From Nitrosospira multiformis (GTDB lineage: Bacteria > Pseudomonadota > Gammaproteobacteria > Burkholderiales > Nitrosomonadaceae): DNA of 64,000 nucleotides. The position numbers and the translations under genes are program-made. The stretch's first letter is position 1, and each line of letters opens with the position of its first letter. The DNA lies in assembly GCF_900103165.1 (NCBI RefSeq), contig NZ_FNKY01000001.1:1798001-1862000 (forward strand), in the 5' to 3' direction. Below are positions 37,907-46,840 of this stretch, in pieces. The notes under the pieces were generated by a model. That model ran no database searches, was not told where the DNA came from, and saw only the letters and a program-made list of their open reading frames with translations.

Positions 37907-38109
37907 AATGCATCCTCCATAGTGACCGGGCGACGAGGATAGCTCAGGATCAGATTCGTTTGATCCTTGCTCATCGCCGATGAATGACTCTTTTTAGCAT
38001 TTAGTTGCCCATCATCACGGATTGAGGTTAACCGTTGCTTCGGGAAACGTGAGCTTCCGTTCTCGACGCTTTGCGGTCACTCAATCTTTATCCAAAACGA
38101 ATCCTGACA

Positions 38110-38745
38110 CTAGGCTGGAGTAAGCACGGGAAACAATCCACGTAACCCGGTGGCCATCATCTCTATAGCCATCGCCGCAAGAATGAATCCTCCTATGCGC
38201 TGTACAACATCCAAAGTAGACTGCCGAATTTTCTTCTCTCCCTGACATGCTATATAAAAGGTTATCCAGCACGCAATACCCAAGATGAGGATAGGCACCA
38301 CGACATGGATCAGATCCGCAGAGGTCTGCCACGCGCTGTTTCCCATGACATAGCTGAATGCTGCCGGCCCCGCCAGCAGCGGCACCGCCAGGGGAACAAT
38401 TGCCGCTTCCCGAACCCCGTGCTCGTTAGTGATAGAGGGCGATCCCTTGAAGGTTGATTCCTTCCCAAGAACCATTGCTATTGCCAGCAGCAAGACAATA
38501 ACCCCTCCGCCCACCTGCATGGCCCCGAGCGATACACCAAGCAATCCCAGAATGGGCATGCCGAGAAATGTTGCCGTCAGCAATGCTACCGTGACGCTCA
38601 ACCCAATGGTCCTGGCAAAACGGCTCTTGCTGTGCAAATCAAGACCCTCCGTGACGGCGAGAAAAACCGGGATCATGGAAACAGGTCCCACCAGCACGAA
38701 AAGCGTGACGGCTTTCTTGATGGTTAGCGCTAAAATTGAAAGCAT
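38110..38745 (-). CDS. MarC-family integral membrane protein
   Basis: This 211-residue protein has six hydrophobic helices. It carries the family features FVLVGPVSMIPVFLAVTEG near the N-terminus, AIVPLAVPLLAGPAAFSYVM in the middle and RIGGFILAAMAIEMMATGL at the end. MarC/YhgN proteins were once thought to affect multidrug resistance; their transport role is unproven. It is monocistronic. Confidence 0.88.
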   Translation of the reverse strand: MLSILALTIKKAVTLFVLVGPVSMIPVFLAVTEGLDLHSKSRFARTIGLSVTVALLTATFLGMPILGLLGVSLGAMQVGGGVIVLLLAIAMVLGKESTFKGSPSITNEHGVREAAIVPLAVPLLAGPAAFSYVMGNSAWQTSADLIHVVVPILILGIACWITFYIACQGEKKIRQSTLDVVQRIGGFILAAMAIEMMATGLRGLFPVLTPA

Positions 38746-38881
38746 TGTCTAGCCGGAATATGTCAAATATTGCGCACCATATCGCCACGGAGTGGATGGT
38801 TGGTCTTACTTAAGGCAGGCGCTCAATCAGTGTTCAGCGAGCACGCAGGCAACGATCCTAGGAGCGAGATTGCGAGTGCAT

Positions 38882-39301
38882 TCAATCTTTCCCACAAACT
38901 GTTTTCGTATCAAGCGAGAATTCGCACGGCTCCGGTTTTCCCATCCAGCGATTGCGGTCCATCGGGCCGCTACATCCGGCATCTTCCAGTAACGCGTGCG
39001 TGCCGGCTGCATTGCACACGAGCACGACCGAGTGGCGTTCGTTGCGTAGTACCCTGACCTTATAGCCCTTGAAATTCTCCAGCAGGATTGGGTCATGCCG
39101 GGTTGCCAGCGTCAGCAGTTCGCTTTCGCCAAGTTCCGGCGGTGGACTCTTGTAACGTACCGTTGATTCCACTGCCGCCGCCAATTTGGTCAGCGCGGAG
39201 GCCTTGATATACATTTCCTCACTATCAACATGTCCCTGGCTGGACATGCAACTTACCAGGAAGGAAAGTACAAATACCACAGTAACGGTGTTTTTAATCA
39301 T
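38882..39301 (-). CDS. Hypothetical lipoprotein
   Basis: I do not recognise a family. The 139-residue product has a lipoprotein signal peptide with lipobox LVSC (Cys18), followed by Met-Ser. This +2 residue is compatible with outer-membrane sorting. The mature part is about 120 residues with four cysteines that could form disulfides. It starts 2 bases after the stop of the zinc-dependent phospholipase C-like gene, so the two are co-transcribed and may act together at the envelope. Confidence 0.72.
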   Translation of the reverse strand: MIKNTVTVVFVLSFLVSCMSSQGHVDSEEMYIKASALTKLAAAVESTVRYKSPPPELGESELLTLATRHDPILLENFKGYKVRVLRNERHSVVLVCNAAGTHALLEDAGCSGPMDRNRWMGKPEPCEFSLDTKTVCGKD

Positions 39302-39303
39302 AA

Positions 39304-40245
39304 TCAGGTCTTGCCTTCTTTGTCTCTCCAGTAGACATAGCCGCCGCTATCATCTCTACCCGTATCCAGATTCCAGTTAACGGCCGACGTCTGGTAGGTA
39401 TCATCGTTTTTAAAGATGGCATTGGCAATGTGCGACCAGGCGACAAGAACGTTTTCCATCGCCCGATCGAATATCTGGTCGTAATTCATCGCACCGAGGG
39501 GCGTTGCCAGATCCTTCAGATATTGCTTGTCGAGATCGGCAATAGCCGGATAGGTCAGGCCGATGTTGGCGGCAACATGGCGGGCAAAGGGTGGAAGCAC
39601 ATTGCCTTCTTCCGCTTTATCGACAATAAACTTGAACGAGCTATGCCAGCTATTGATGATGGGAGGATTGGTTTGATATGGGCCCGAATAGCAGGTCTCA
39701 AGCATGCTCTGCCAGGTGCTTACAATTGCCGGGTCGAGCTTTCCGCTGCCGGGTGTATCGCAACAACCCCAGATTCCCGAATCCAGGTGCTCGGCCAAGC
39801 CTATTTCACCAATGTTCAACCGCTGAAAAATGTAGGCATCCTGATGCATTTCACAGATTCTGTGCTTTCCCTTGTTCGTCTGGTATTCGCCTACCTTCAG
39901 CTCAACAACAGGGTGAATAGTCACGTCGGTTACCACATGGCTGGTGTATCCGAGCAGCCAGGAGAACGCTTTTTGCCGTGATGCGCCATTCAGCTTCCTG
40001 ATCAGGTCAATTCCCGTTTTGACCATGTCGCCGGTTTTCTGGTAGTGCATTCGATCCGCCCAGTGACAGGCATCGGGATGGGCGATATCCAGATAAGGAT
40101 AGTCCGGGCTGACCGCGCCAAGTTCGCAAAAGCGGAAGTAATCCAGTACCGAAACGATTGCCTCGGACGTGAAGCCGTGGCTTTCAAGCTTGGCCGGTTC
40201 CCTGATCAGATTGACCAGAGTTAGGTGTGCATAGGCGCCAGGCAT
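39304..40245 (-). CDS. Zinc-dependent phospholipase C family protein
   Basis: This 313-residue protein has the all-helical zinc-dependent phospholipase C (PF00882-type) pattern: PGAYAHLTLVN at the N-terminus, LGAVSPDYPYLDIAHPDACHW with metal-ligand Asp/His, HYQKTGD, and GYTSHVVTDVTIHPVVE with the HxxxDxxxH metal motif. There is no signal peptide, so it may act in the cytoplasm or on material brought there. It is the first gene of a two-gene unit with a lipoprotein. Its true substrate is unknown. Confidence 0.8.
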   Translation of the reverse strand: MPGAYAHLTLVNLIREPAKLESHGFTSEAIVSVLDYFRFCELGAVSPDYPYLDIAHPDACHWADRMHYQKTGDMVKTGIDLIRKLNGASRQKAFSWLLGYTSHVVTDVTIHPVVELKVGEYQTNKGKHRICEMHQDAYIFQRLNIGEIGLAEHLDSGIWGCCDTPGSGKLDPAIVSTWQSMLETCYSGPYQTNPPIINSWHSSFKFIVDKAEEGNVLPPFARHVAANIGLTYPAIADLDKQYLKDLATPLGAMNYDQIFDRAMENVLVAWSHIANAIFKNDDTYQTSAVNWNLDTGRDDSGGYVYWRDKEGKT

Positions 40246-40610
40246 TATAGTTCCATTGTTTTATACATTGACTGGCTGTTTCTCAGTTGCCGGCTGTCTG
40301 GCCTGCGCAGTTCACTTGTCGTCCTTGTATCTTGCGTGCTTTTGCGCAAGAATGTCTTGGCCGCTCCCATGCCATGCTCGAATTCAAACGAAAGTTGACG
40401 TATTGTCTGGGCAGTATCGACTGTCTTCGTAGATCCTTTCTGATACTTTTAACTGTCAAGCGTCCCAAACTCTTCAGCATTACTCTTTTACCTAGCACAT
40501 CAAACAGCGCGTTCAGGGGAATATTGCACTAAAACCATCTGAATTACCATGGGTGGCGTGGCAGTGCGACCAAACATCTCGTTCAGCATTTTTAATGATC
40601 AAGGCTTCAA
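40246..40610. other. Divergent intergenic region
   Basis: These 365 bp separate the phospholipase-like operon and the ABC exporter. I see no supported gene. A short hairpin (CTTGCG at 40331-40336 with CGCAAG further on) is present but lacks a T-run. Confidence 0.4.
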
Positions 40611-42440
40611 ATGTTCAATTATTTTGAGAAAGTGATTTATCCCTATCCTGATACCACGGACAGGATTCCGCCAAAGGGTTTTCTGGCATTCATATGGGAG
40701 GCCACCCATGGTGTACGGCGGTATCTCGTCGCGATGACTCTACTTACCGCGAGCATAGGTGCGTTTGAGGCATTGTTATTTGCCATCCTGGGAAAAGTTG
40801 TTGATTGGCTAGGCCAGATACCGCCTGCTCTTTTGTGGCAGCAGGAGCGGTATACGCTGCTGCTGTTTGCCGGGATACTGGTGGCCAGTCCGGGATTGGT
40901 GGGATTGCAGAATCTCGTCAAGCACCAGGTGCTGGGAGGAAACTTTCCGATGCGGCTGCGCTGGAATTTTCATCAGCTGATGCTCAATCAAAGCATGAAT
41001 TTTTATCAGGATGAGTTTGCCGGCCGCGTAGCAGCCAAAGTCATGCAAACCGCGCTTGCGCTGCGCGATGTCTGTTTTATTCTGGGAGACATACTCGTTT
41101 ATGTGACGATTTATTTCTTGACACTGGTTGCCGTGGTGGGGAATTTCAATGTCTGGATGTTAATACCTTTTATGGGATGGCTGGTGCTTTACATTTTTGT
41201 CTTGCGATATTTTGTGCCGAGAATGAGCCGGGTTTCGCAGTTGCAGGCCGACGCGCGCGCGCTCATGACGGGCCGCATCAGTGACGCCTACACCAACATT
41301 GCCACCGTCAAGCTCTTCTCTCATGCCGGCAGGGAAGCAGGTTACGCAAGATCGGCCATGCAGGAGTTTCTGAAAACAGTGCATGGCCAGATGCGGTTGA
41401 TCACCGGTTTCGAAACGGTGAATCAGGTTATGGGAGCGAGTCTTATCATCAGCGCGGTGGGAGTCGCTTTATGGTTGTGGACAGAGGGTCAGGTCGGTGT
41501 CGGCGCTGTTGCTGTTGTCGGCGCAATGACGCTAAGACTGAATGGCATGTCTCATTGGGTCATGTGGGAAATGGCTTCGCTGCTGGAACAGGTTGGCACA
41601 GTGCGAGACGGCATCAACACGCTATCACGTGCGCATCTGGTAACCGATCATCCGGATGCAGCACCTCTGCGGATTAACAATGCGGATATTCGATTCGAGG
41701 ATGTAGTTTTTAACTATGGGGGAATTACGCCGGTCATCGATCACTTTTCATTACGTATCCGGCCCGGTGAGAAAATCGGGTTGGTTGGGCGTTCGGGTGC
41801 GGGTAAATCCACGCTCGTCAATCTGCTGCTCAGATTTTATGACGTTGAGCAGGGGCGCATACTGATCGATGAACAGGATATCAAACACGTTACCCAGCTC
41901 AGTTTGCGCGCCAATATCGGCATGGTCACCCAGGACACCTCGCTCATGCATCGTTCGGTGCGGGATAATCTTTTATATGGCCGGCCGGATGCCACCGATG
42001 CGGATATGATCACCGCCGCGAAACGCGCCGAAGCCCATGAATTCATCACGGGTCTGACCGATCCAGCGGGACGTAATGGCTACGATGCCCATGTTGGTGA
42101 ACGCGGAATAAAGCTCTCGGGGGGGCAGCGCCAGCGGATCGCAATAGCCCGTGTCATGCTGAAAGATGCGCCGATACTTTTGCTGGATGAAGCCACCAGC
42201 GCACTGGACTCCGAAGTGGAGTCGGCAATTCAGTCAAGCTTATATCGATTAATGCAAGGCAAGACCGTGATAGCCATCGCGCACCGGCTATCTACCATTG
42301 CGGCGATGGATCGTCTGATCGTGATCGATAGAGGACGTATTGTGGAGGAAGGAACCCATCAAAGCCTCATCACGTCGAGCGGTTTGTATGCGCGCCTGTG
42401 GAGTCACCAAAGCGGTGGGTTCCTGGGGGACGATGTGTAG
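40611..42440 (+). CDS. ABC transporter, fused permease and ATPase (MsbA/exporter type)
   Basis: This 609-residue half-transporter has six transmembrane helices (about 35-310) and an ATPase domain with Walker A GRSGAGKST (~391-400), signature LSGGQRQRIAIARV, Walker B ILLLDEATSAL (~521-532) and the H-loop IAHRLST. It works as a homodimer exporting lipids, peptides or drugs. The N-terminal FNYFEKVIYPYPDTTD segment is shared with a subgroup of proteobacterial multidrug/lipid exporters. It is convergent with cysB. A functional link to the sulfur locus is not shown. Confidence 0.9.
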   Translation: MFNYFEKVIYPYPDTTDRIPPKGFLAFIWEATHGVRRYLVAMTLLTASIGAFEALLFAILGKVVDWLGQIPPALLWQQERYTLLLFAGILVASPGLVGLQNLVKHQVLGGNFPMRLRWNFHQLMLNQSMNFYQDEFAGRVAAKVMQTALALRDVCFILGDILVYVTIYFLTLVAVVGNFNVWMLIPFMGWLVLYIFVLRYFVPRMSRVSQLQADARALMTGRISDAYTNIATVKLFSHAGREAGYARSAMQEFLKTVHGQMRLITGFETVNQVMGASLIISAVGVALWLWTEGQVGVGAVAVVGAMTLRLNGMSHWVMWEMASLLEQVGTVRDGINTLSRAHLVTDHPDAAPLRINNADIRFEDVVFNYGGITPVIDHFSLRIRPGEKIGLVGRSGAGKSTLVNLLLRFYDVEQGRILIDEQDIKHVTQLSLRANIGMVTQDTSLMHRSVRDNLLYGRPDATDADMITAAKRAEAHEFITGLTDPAGRNGYDAHVGERGIKLSGGQRQRIAIARVMLKDAPILLLDEATSALDSEVESAIQSSLYRLMQGKTVIAIAHRLSTIAAMDRLIVIDRGRIVEEGTHQSLITSSGLYARLWSHQSGGFLGDDV

Positions 42441-42505
42441 GGCCAGGCCCGGATATCTAGTCTACCCGATCAAATGCCGTATCTGTCCTGCGTCCAGGAG
42501 TGAGG

Positions 42506-43450
42506 TCAGTCGTCGAGCTCCACGTCCACCTCGGGTTTGACGCCCGAGCGGATCGCTGCCTCAGTCAGCGACGGCAGGCAAAGCTCGATGAAGCGATAGG
42601 CGTACCCACGCATATAATGGCCACGCCTGACAGAGATATTCGTGGTATTTCTCTGGAACAGGTGTGAACTGTCGAGCAGGTGAAGCCGGGTATCGCGTCC
42701 CGGATCGAATGCCATTGAGGCAACGATACCCACCCCCAGTTCGAGTTCGACGTAGGTCTTGATGACGTCGGCGTCCAGCGCCGACATCGCGATATCAAGT
42801 ACGATCCCCATCTTTGCGAAGGCTTCATCGATTCCTGACCGTCCGGTAAAACCTTCGTGATAAGTAATGACCGGAAATTCGGCAATCGCCTCGAGCGTTA
42901 GCGGGTAAACCGATTCCAGTGGATGACCGGGCGGCACAATGACTGCGTGATGCCAGGAGTAATAGGGAAAAGACGCCAGCTCCACAACACTTTCCAGGGC
43001 TTCGGTAGCGATGCCGATATCCGCGACACCATCGAGCAGCATCGATACGATCTCATCCGGGCTGGACTGATGCAAAATGAGGTGGACGTTGGGAAATGCT
43101 TTCTTGAATTGTGTCACCACGGAGGGTAATGCATACCGCGCTTGTGTATGCGTGGTCGCGATAGTCAGGCGTCCTTGATCCTTATTGCTGAATTGTTCCG
43201 CCAAACGCTTGACGTTTTTTGCGTCAAGCAGAATGCGTTCGACAATTTCCACCAGTTCCTTGCCGGGGTCGGTCAATCCGAGCAACCGCTTGCCCTTGCG
43301 CACGAACAGTTCGATGCCTAGTTCATCCTCCAGATCTTTTATGTGCTTGCTGACACCCGACTGCGACGTAAACAAGGCATTTGCCGCTTCGGTGAGGTTG
43401 TAGTTCTGCCGCACCGTTTCGTGGATGATACGTAACTGCTGAAAGTTCAT
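42506..43450 (-). CDS. cysB: CysB-type LysR regulator of sulfur assimilation
   Basis: This 314-residue LysR protein begins MNFQQLRIIHETVRQNYNLT with a helix-turn-helix that matches CysB (ALFTSQSGVSKHIKDLEDEL). The effector domain has the CysB-like TTHTQARYALP and VITYHEGFTGRSGIDEAF stretches, which bind N-acetylserine or sulfate. CysB activates sulfate-uptake and cysteine genes when sulfur is limiting. It lies just downstream of the encapsulin-desulfurase operon and close to sbp, so these genes are likely targets. ATG 43450 is chosen over TTG 43462. Confidence 0.92.
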   Translation of the reverse strand: MNFQQLRIIHETVRQNYNLTEAANALFTSQSGVSKHIKDLEDELGIELFVRKGKRLLGLTDPGKELVEIVERILLDAKNVKRLAEQFSNKDQGRLTIATTHTQARYALPSVVTQFKKAFPNVHLILHQSSPDEIVSMLLDGVADIGIATEALESVVELASFPYYSWHHAVIVPPGHPLESVYPLTLEAIAEFPVITYHEGFTGRSGIDEAFAKMGIVLDIAMSALDADVIKTYVELELGVGIVASMAFDPGRDTRLHLLDSSHLFQRNTTNISVRRGHYMRGYAYRFIELCLPSLTEAAIRSGVKPEVDVELDD

Positions 43451-43515
43451 GGGGCCTATCAACTCATATTATCTGGGATTATTTTTATGCCTGGGCGCTC
43501 AAATGCACAAATAAA

Positions 43516-43555
43516 GGAAGCCTGCCCCCAAGCTATTTGATGCGGGCAGGCTTTA
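43516..43555 (-). terminator. Terminator of the encapsulin-desulfurase operon
   Basis: AAGCCTGCCC (43518-43527) pairs perfectly with GGGCAGGCTT (43544-43553) around a 16-base loop. It lies about 28 bp after the desulfurase stop; the minus-strand tail is only moderately U-rich. Confidence 0.7.
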
Positions 43556-43580
43556 GTCACCTTGCTGAATACCCGCCTAT

Positions 43581-45410
43581 TTAATAATTATAGCGGCCAC
43601 CTTGCAGACGGTGCAGTGCAGCGACCAGCGTATCGACATCCGCATGGGTATTATACAGCGCCAGTGATGGACGTACCGTGCTTTCATAGCCAAAACGCCG
43701 CAGGATAGGCTGCGCGCAGTGATGACCGGCGCGCACCGCAATGCCTTCCCGGTTCAGGGCTCCGCCGACCTCTTCGGTGGCAAATCCCTTCAGCGCAAAC
43801 GACAATACCCCAGCCTTGTCCGGCGCGGTGCCGATAAGCCGCAGACCAGGGACGGTATTGAGACCCCGTGTTGCATAGGCCATCAAGTCGTGCTCGTAGC
43901 GGCTTATGTTGTCGATGCCAACCCTTTCCACGTAGTCGATCGCGGCGCCCAGCCCCACCGCATCGGCGATATTGCCGGTGCCAGCTTCAAAACGCGCGGG
44001 TGCGGCATTGTATGACGTCTTCTCAAAGGTGACATCCTGGATCATGTTGCCGCCGCCTTGCCAGGGGGGGGAGGTATTGAGCAACTCCAGTTTGCCGAAC
44101 AGGGCACCGATGCCTGTGGGACCGAATACCTTATGTCCCGAGAAAACAAACCAGTCGCAATCGAGTTGCTGCACATCCACCCGCATGTGCGAGACTGACT
44201 GCGCGCCATCCACCAGCACGCGAGCACCCACGCGGTGCGCCATTTCAATCATCTCCCTCGCCGGTGTTATGGTACCCAGCGCATTGGAAACCTGCGAGAA
44301 CGATACCAGCTTGGTGCGTGAACCGAGGAGTTTCTGATATTCATCGAGCAATATCTGCCCATCATCATCCACCGGCGCCACGCGCAGTCTCGCACCTTTT
44401 TCGTTGCACAGCTGCTGCCATGGCACGATATTGGCATGGTGTTCCAGCCAGGTGATGACAACTTCGTCCCCTTCGTTGACATTTTGCCGGCCCCAGCTCT
44501 GTGCAACAAGATTGATCGCTTCGGTCGTGCCTCTGAGGAAAATGATTTCATCGGCGGACGGAGCATTGAGGAAGCGGCGCACCTTCTCGCGCGACTCCTC
44601 GTAAGCATCGGTGGCGCGCGCCGCCAGTTCATGCGCCGCACGGTGGATATTGGAGTTTTCGTGCTGGTAGAAGTAGGTGAGACGGTCGATGACAGATTGC
44701 GGTTTCTGCGTGGTGGCGGCATTATCCAGCCAGATCAATGGGCGGCCATGCACCAGTTCCTTAAGGATTGGAAAGTCGCGCCGCACGGCATTGGCGTCAA
44801 ACGCGGGGTGTGCCGATGCAATCGCCGGTATTTGCCCCGTACGGGCACCGCCACCGAACGGCACGGCCTCGTCAAGGAAATAGAACGGCGGCGCGCCAGC
44901 CGAATCGATGGGCAAAGCGTCCGTACCAGCGGATGAAGCGGCGTTTATGCCGGGTATGCCGCCGGATGGCAAAAAGGCGGGCGGGGCATTCAGTGCCGGG
45001 GGAAGCGGCAGCGAAAATGCGGCAAACGTATCGGCGTAGGGAAGATCCGCGCCCAGCGCCGGAATTTTCAGGGCCTGGGCTGCTCCCGCCGAATAGGGAA
45101 CGGTATGGTAGGACCCCAGAGGCGCCGCCGAAGGTATCACGGATTTCGGGTCTGGCGTGGTTGCTGCGGAACCTGGGGTTCCGTAAGGAACCTCGGAAGC
45201 GTATCCGGCAGGAATTCCGGCGCCCATTCCGGAAGAAACACCGGAAGGAATACTGGAAGAGGCGCTGGAAGGGTTTGTAGAAACATGCTCCATTCCAGGC
45301 GGAGTGGAAAACATCTCATTCACCATGCGCGTAAGTTCCCCGATATCGGGAAGATAGCCGGGCGTACCGCCCAAAGTCTCACCCAGATCTGGTCGATTAC
45401 TTGTACTCAT
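43581..45410 (-). CDS. Cysteine desulfurase with encapsulin-targeting N-terminal arm
   Basis: This 609-residue protein has two parts. Residues ~204-609 form a SufS-type (group II) cysteine desulfurase: LIWLDNAATTQKP, WLEHHANIVPW, VDGAQSV, the PLP lysine in FSGHKVFGP (K427) and the active-site cysteine in RAGHHCAQP (C565). The 138-residue K-C distance equals that of E. coli SufS (K226-C364). Residues 1-203 are Pro/Ala/Gly/Ser-rich and disordered, with two ordered-looking motifs, IGELTRMVNEMF (23-34) and FYFLDEA (176-182). Desulfurases packed inside family 2A encapsulins carry such an arm for loading. It takes sulfur from L-cysteine, leaving alanine. ATG 45410 overlaps the encapsulin stop by 14 bases. 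Confidence 0.93.
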   Translation of the reverse strand: MSTSNRPDLGETLGGTPGYLPDIGELTRMVNEMFSTPPGMEHVSTNPSSASSSIPSGVSSGMGAGIPAGYASEVPYGTPGSAATTPDPKSVIPSAAPLGSYHTVPYSAGAAQALKIPALGADLPYADTFAAFSLPLPPALNAPPAFLPSGGIPGINAASSAGTDALPIDSAGAPPFYFLDEAVPFGGGARTGQIPAIASAHPAFDANAVRRDFPILKELVHGRPLIWLDNAATTQKPQSVIDRLTYFYQHENSNIHRAAHELAARATDAYEESREKVRRFLNAPSADEIIFLRGTTEAINLVAQSWGRQNVNEGDEVVITWLEHHANIVPWQQLCNEKGARLRVAPVDDDGQILLDEYQKLLGSRTKLVSFSQVSNALGTITPAREMIEMAHRVGARVLVDGAQSVSHMRVDVQQLDCDWFVFSGHKVFGPTGIGALFGKLELLNTSPPWQGGGNMIQDVTFEKTSYNAAPARFEAGTGNIADAVGLGAAIDYVERVGIDNISRYEHDLMAYATRGLNTVPGLRLIGTAPDKAGVLSFALKGFATEEVGGALNREGIAVRAGHHCAQPILRRFGYESTVRPSLALYNTHADVDTLVAALHRLQGGRYNY

Positions 45411-46314
45411 GATATTTGCCCACATCGACATTTTCAAGCATGCCGACCGCGTCTTCAGTCAATACCGCCAGCGAGCAATACAGGGAAATCAGGTAAGAAG
45501 CGATAGCTTGATGATTGATGCCCATAAAACGCACCGAGAGTCCCATGCCTTGTTCGCCCGCCAGACCCGGTTGGTACAATCCGACAACGCCCTGACGGGT
45601 TTCGCCAGTGCGTAGCAACAGGATGGAGGTCTTGCCCTTAACCACATCAATCTTGTCGCAGGGAATGAGCGGGAGTCCACGCCAGGTCAGGAACTGTGAA
45701 CCAAATAGGGTTACCGTTGGAGGCGGCACGCCACGGCGCGTACATTCGCGTCCAAACGCGGCGATTGCCTGCGGGTGTGCCAGAAAGAAACCAGGCTCTT
45801 TCCATACGCGCGCAATCAGCTCGTCCAGATCGTCCGGAGTGGGCGCACCCGACCGTGTTTTTATTCTCATGGAATCATTCACATTGTTGAGCAGGCCATA
45901 TTCCTTATTATTCAGCAGCTCTCTTTCCTGGCGTTCCTTTACTATTTCAATGGTCAGGCGAACCTGCTCGTGAATCTGGTTGTGCGGACTGCTATAGAGA
46001 TCGGAAACGCGAGTATGTACGTCCACTACGGTATTGACCGCGCTCAACACATATTCCCGCCCCCATTCCTCGTAATCCACGAAAGTATTGGGCAGTTCGC
46101 GTTCGTCCTTGTTGGAGCAGTCCACTTCAATCTTATCGGGATCTTTTACCTTGTTTACACGGTAAATACCGGCCTCAACCGGTACCCATTGCAGCACATG
46201 AACAAGCCAGCGCGGGGTAATAAGCCGCAGTTGGGGAACGGTTTTAGTGGCATTGGCAAGCGTGCGTGCCGCCACGTCTCCCAGTGCTGTGTGTCCTTGA
46301 TGGATGTCCGCCAT
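45397..46314 (-). CDS. Family 2A encapsulin shell protein (SrpI-like)
   Basis: This 305-residue protein matches the SrpI-type family 2A encapsulin. Recognised segments are TPRWLVHVLQWVPVEAGIYRVNKV, FVDYEEWGREYVLSAVNTVVDVHTRVSDLYSSPHNQIHEQ (N-arm and E-loop region), NDSMRIKTRSGAPTPDDLDELI, and the A-domain part SQFLTWRGLPLIPCDKI. The fold is HK97-like, and sixty copies should form a ~24-nm T=1 cage in the cytoplasm. No cNMP-binding insert is present, which separates it from family 2B. The neighbouring desulfurase is the expected cargo. AAGGAG lies 7 bases before the start. It is the first gene of the operon. Confidence 0.92.
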   Translation of the reverse strand: MADIHQGHTALGDVAARTLANATKTVPQLRLITPRWLVHVLQWVPVEAGIYRVNKVKDPDKIEVDCSNKDERELPNTFVDYEEWGREYVLSAVNTVVDVHTRVSDLYSSPHNQIHEQVRLTIEIVKERQERELLNNKEYGLLNNVNDSMRIKTRSGAPTPDDLDELIARVWKEPGFFLAHPQAIAAFGRECTRRGVPPPTVTLFGSQFLTWRGLPLIPCDKIDVVKGKTSILLLRTGETRQGVVGLYQPGLAGEQGMGLSVRFMGINHQAIASYLISLYCSLAVLTEDAVGMLENVDVGKYHEYK

Positions 46315-46840
46315 TTCATTCTCCTTGGTTAAGTGTGTGAGTGATATTGATGCGCGAATGAAGCATTACTACCTATTATATATAGCAGATTATTATTAAG
46401 TTATATTAAATTATTATATAAATCTTCTTATTTTGAGTTTTTTGTGCGGAAATTCATTGAAATTTGCAGTCTCCCTGCCATGAAAGCGAGATTCGATTAT
46501 CCGGCAATGGAATGGTTTTTATGGTTTGGGGATCTCCAAGGAAAAAAAGGGCGCTGGCCAATGGCCAGCGCCGCGAATTACAACAAAGGAGAAGATAACC
46601 ACAGCGTAAAGTTATCAGCTACATCTTTTACAGGGAACCAATAACATTTCATTTACTTATCTCTTTTATGGATAAGGGGCGCTTGTAATTAGCCACCCGA
46701 AAACAGGGAATACGGAATGGGATGTGGCTGCGGGATTTATTCGGAGCCCGCCTGATAAGCTATGCACATTTTCTTGGTTTGATGCGGGGAAGATGAGTGT
46801 TAGATTTTCTTCCTGATTATCAGCATTGGAGGAAATCAAG
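46315..46840. other. Long divergent leader between encapsulin operon and sbp
   Basis: These 526 bp contain no supported gene; a plus-strand frame at 46444-46644 overlaps the hairpin and lacks a ribosome binding site. An extremely AT-rich block at 46365-46440 could be the encapsulin promoter. A strong minus-strand terminator-like hairpin is at 46541-46572. GGAGGAAA precedes sbp. CysB sites are expected here but their consensus is too loose to call. Confidence 0.45.
46541..46572 (-). terminator. Terminator or attenuator-like hairpin upstream of the encapsulin gene
   Basis: GGCGCTGGCC (46550-46559) pairs perfectly with GGCCAGCGCC (46563-46572) around a 3-base loop. On the minus strand it is followed by a CCUUUUUUU-type run (46543-46549). 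No annotated minus-strand gene lies above it before sbp, so it ends either a small RNA from the sbp side or part of a long encapsulin leader. Confidence 0.6.

Noticed and set aside
44436-45506. Plus-strand open frames of 133-170 residues
   Set aside because: Opposite strand of the low-complexity desulfurase arm; Arg/Gly-rich composition is a frame artefact.
46444-46644. 66-residue plus-strand open frame upstream of sbp
   Set aside because: It runs through the terminator-like hairpin and has no ribosome binding site or protein-like features.
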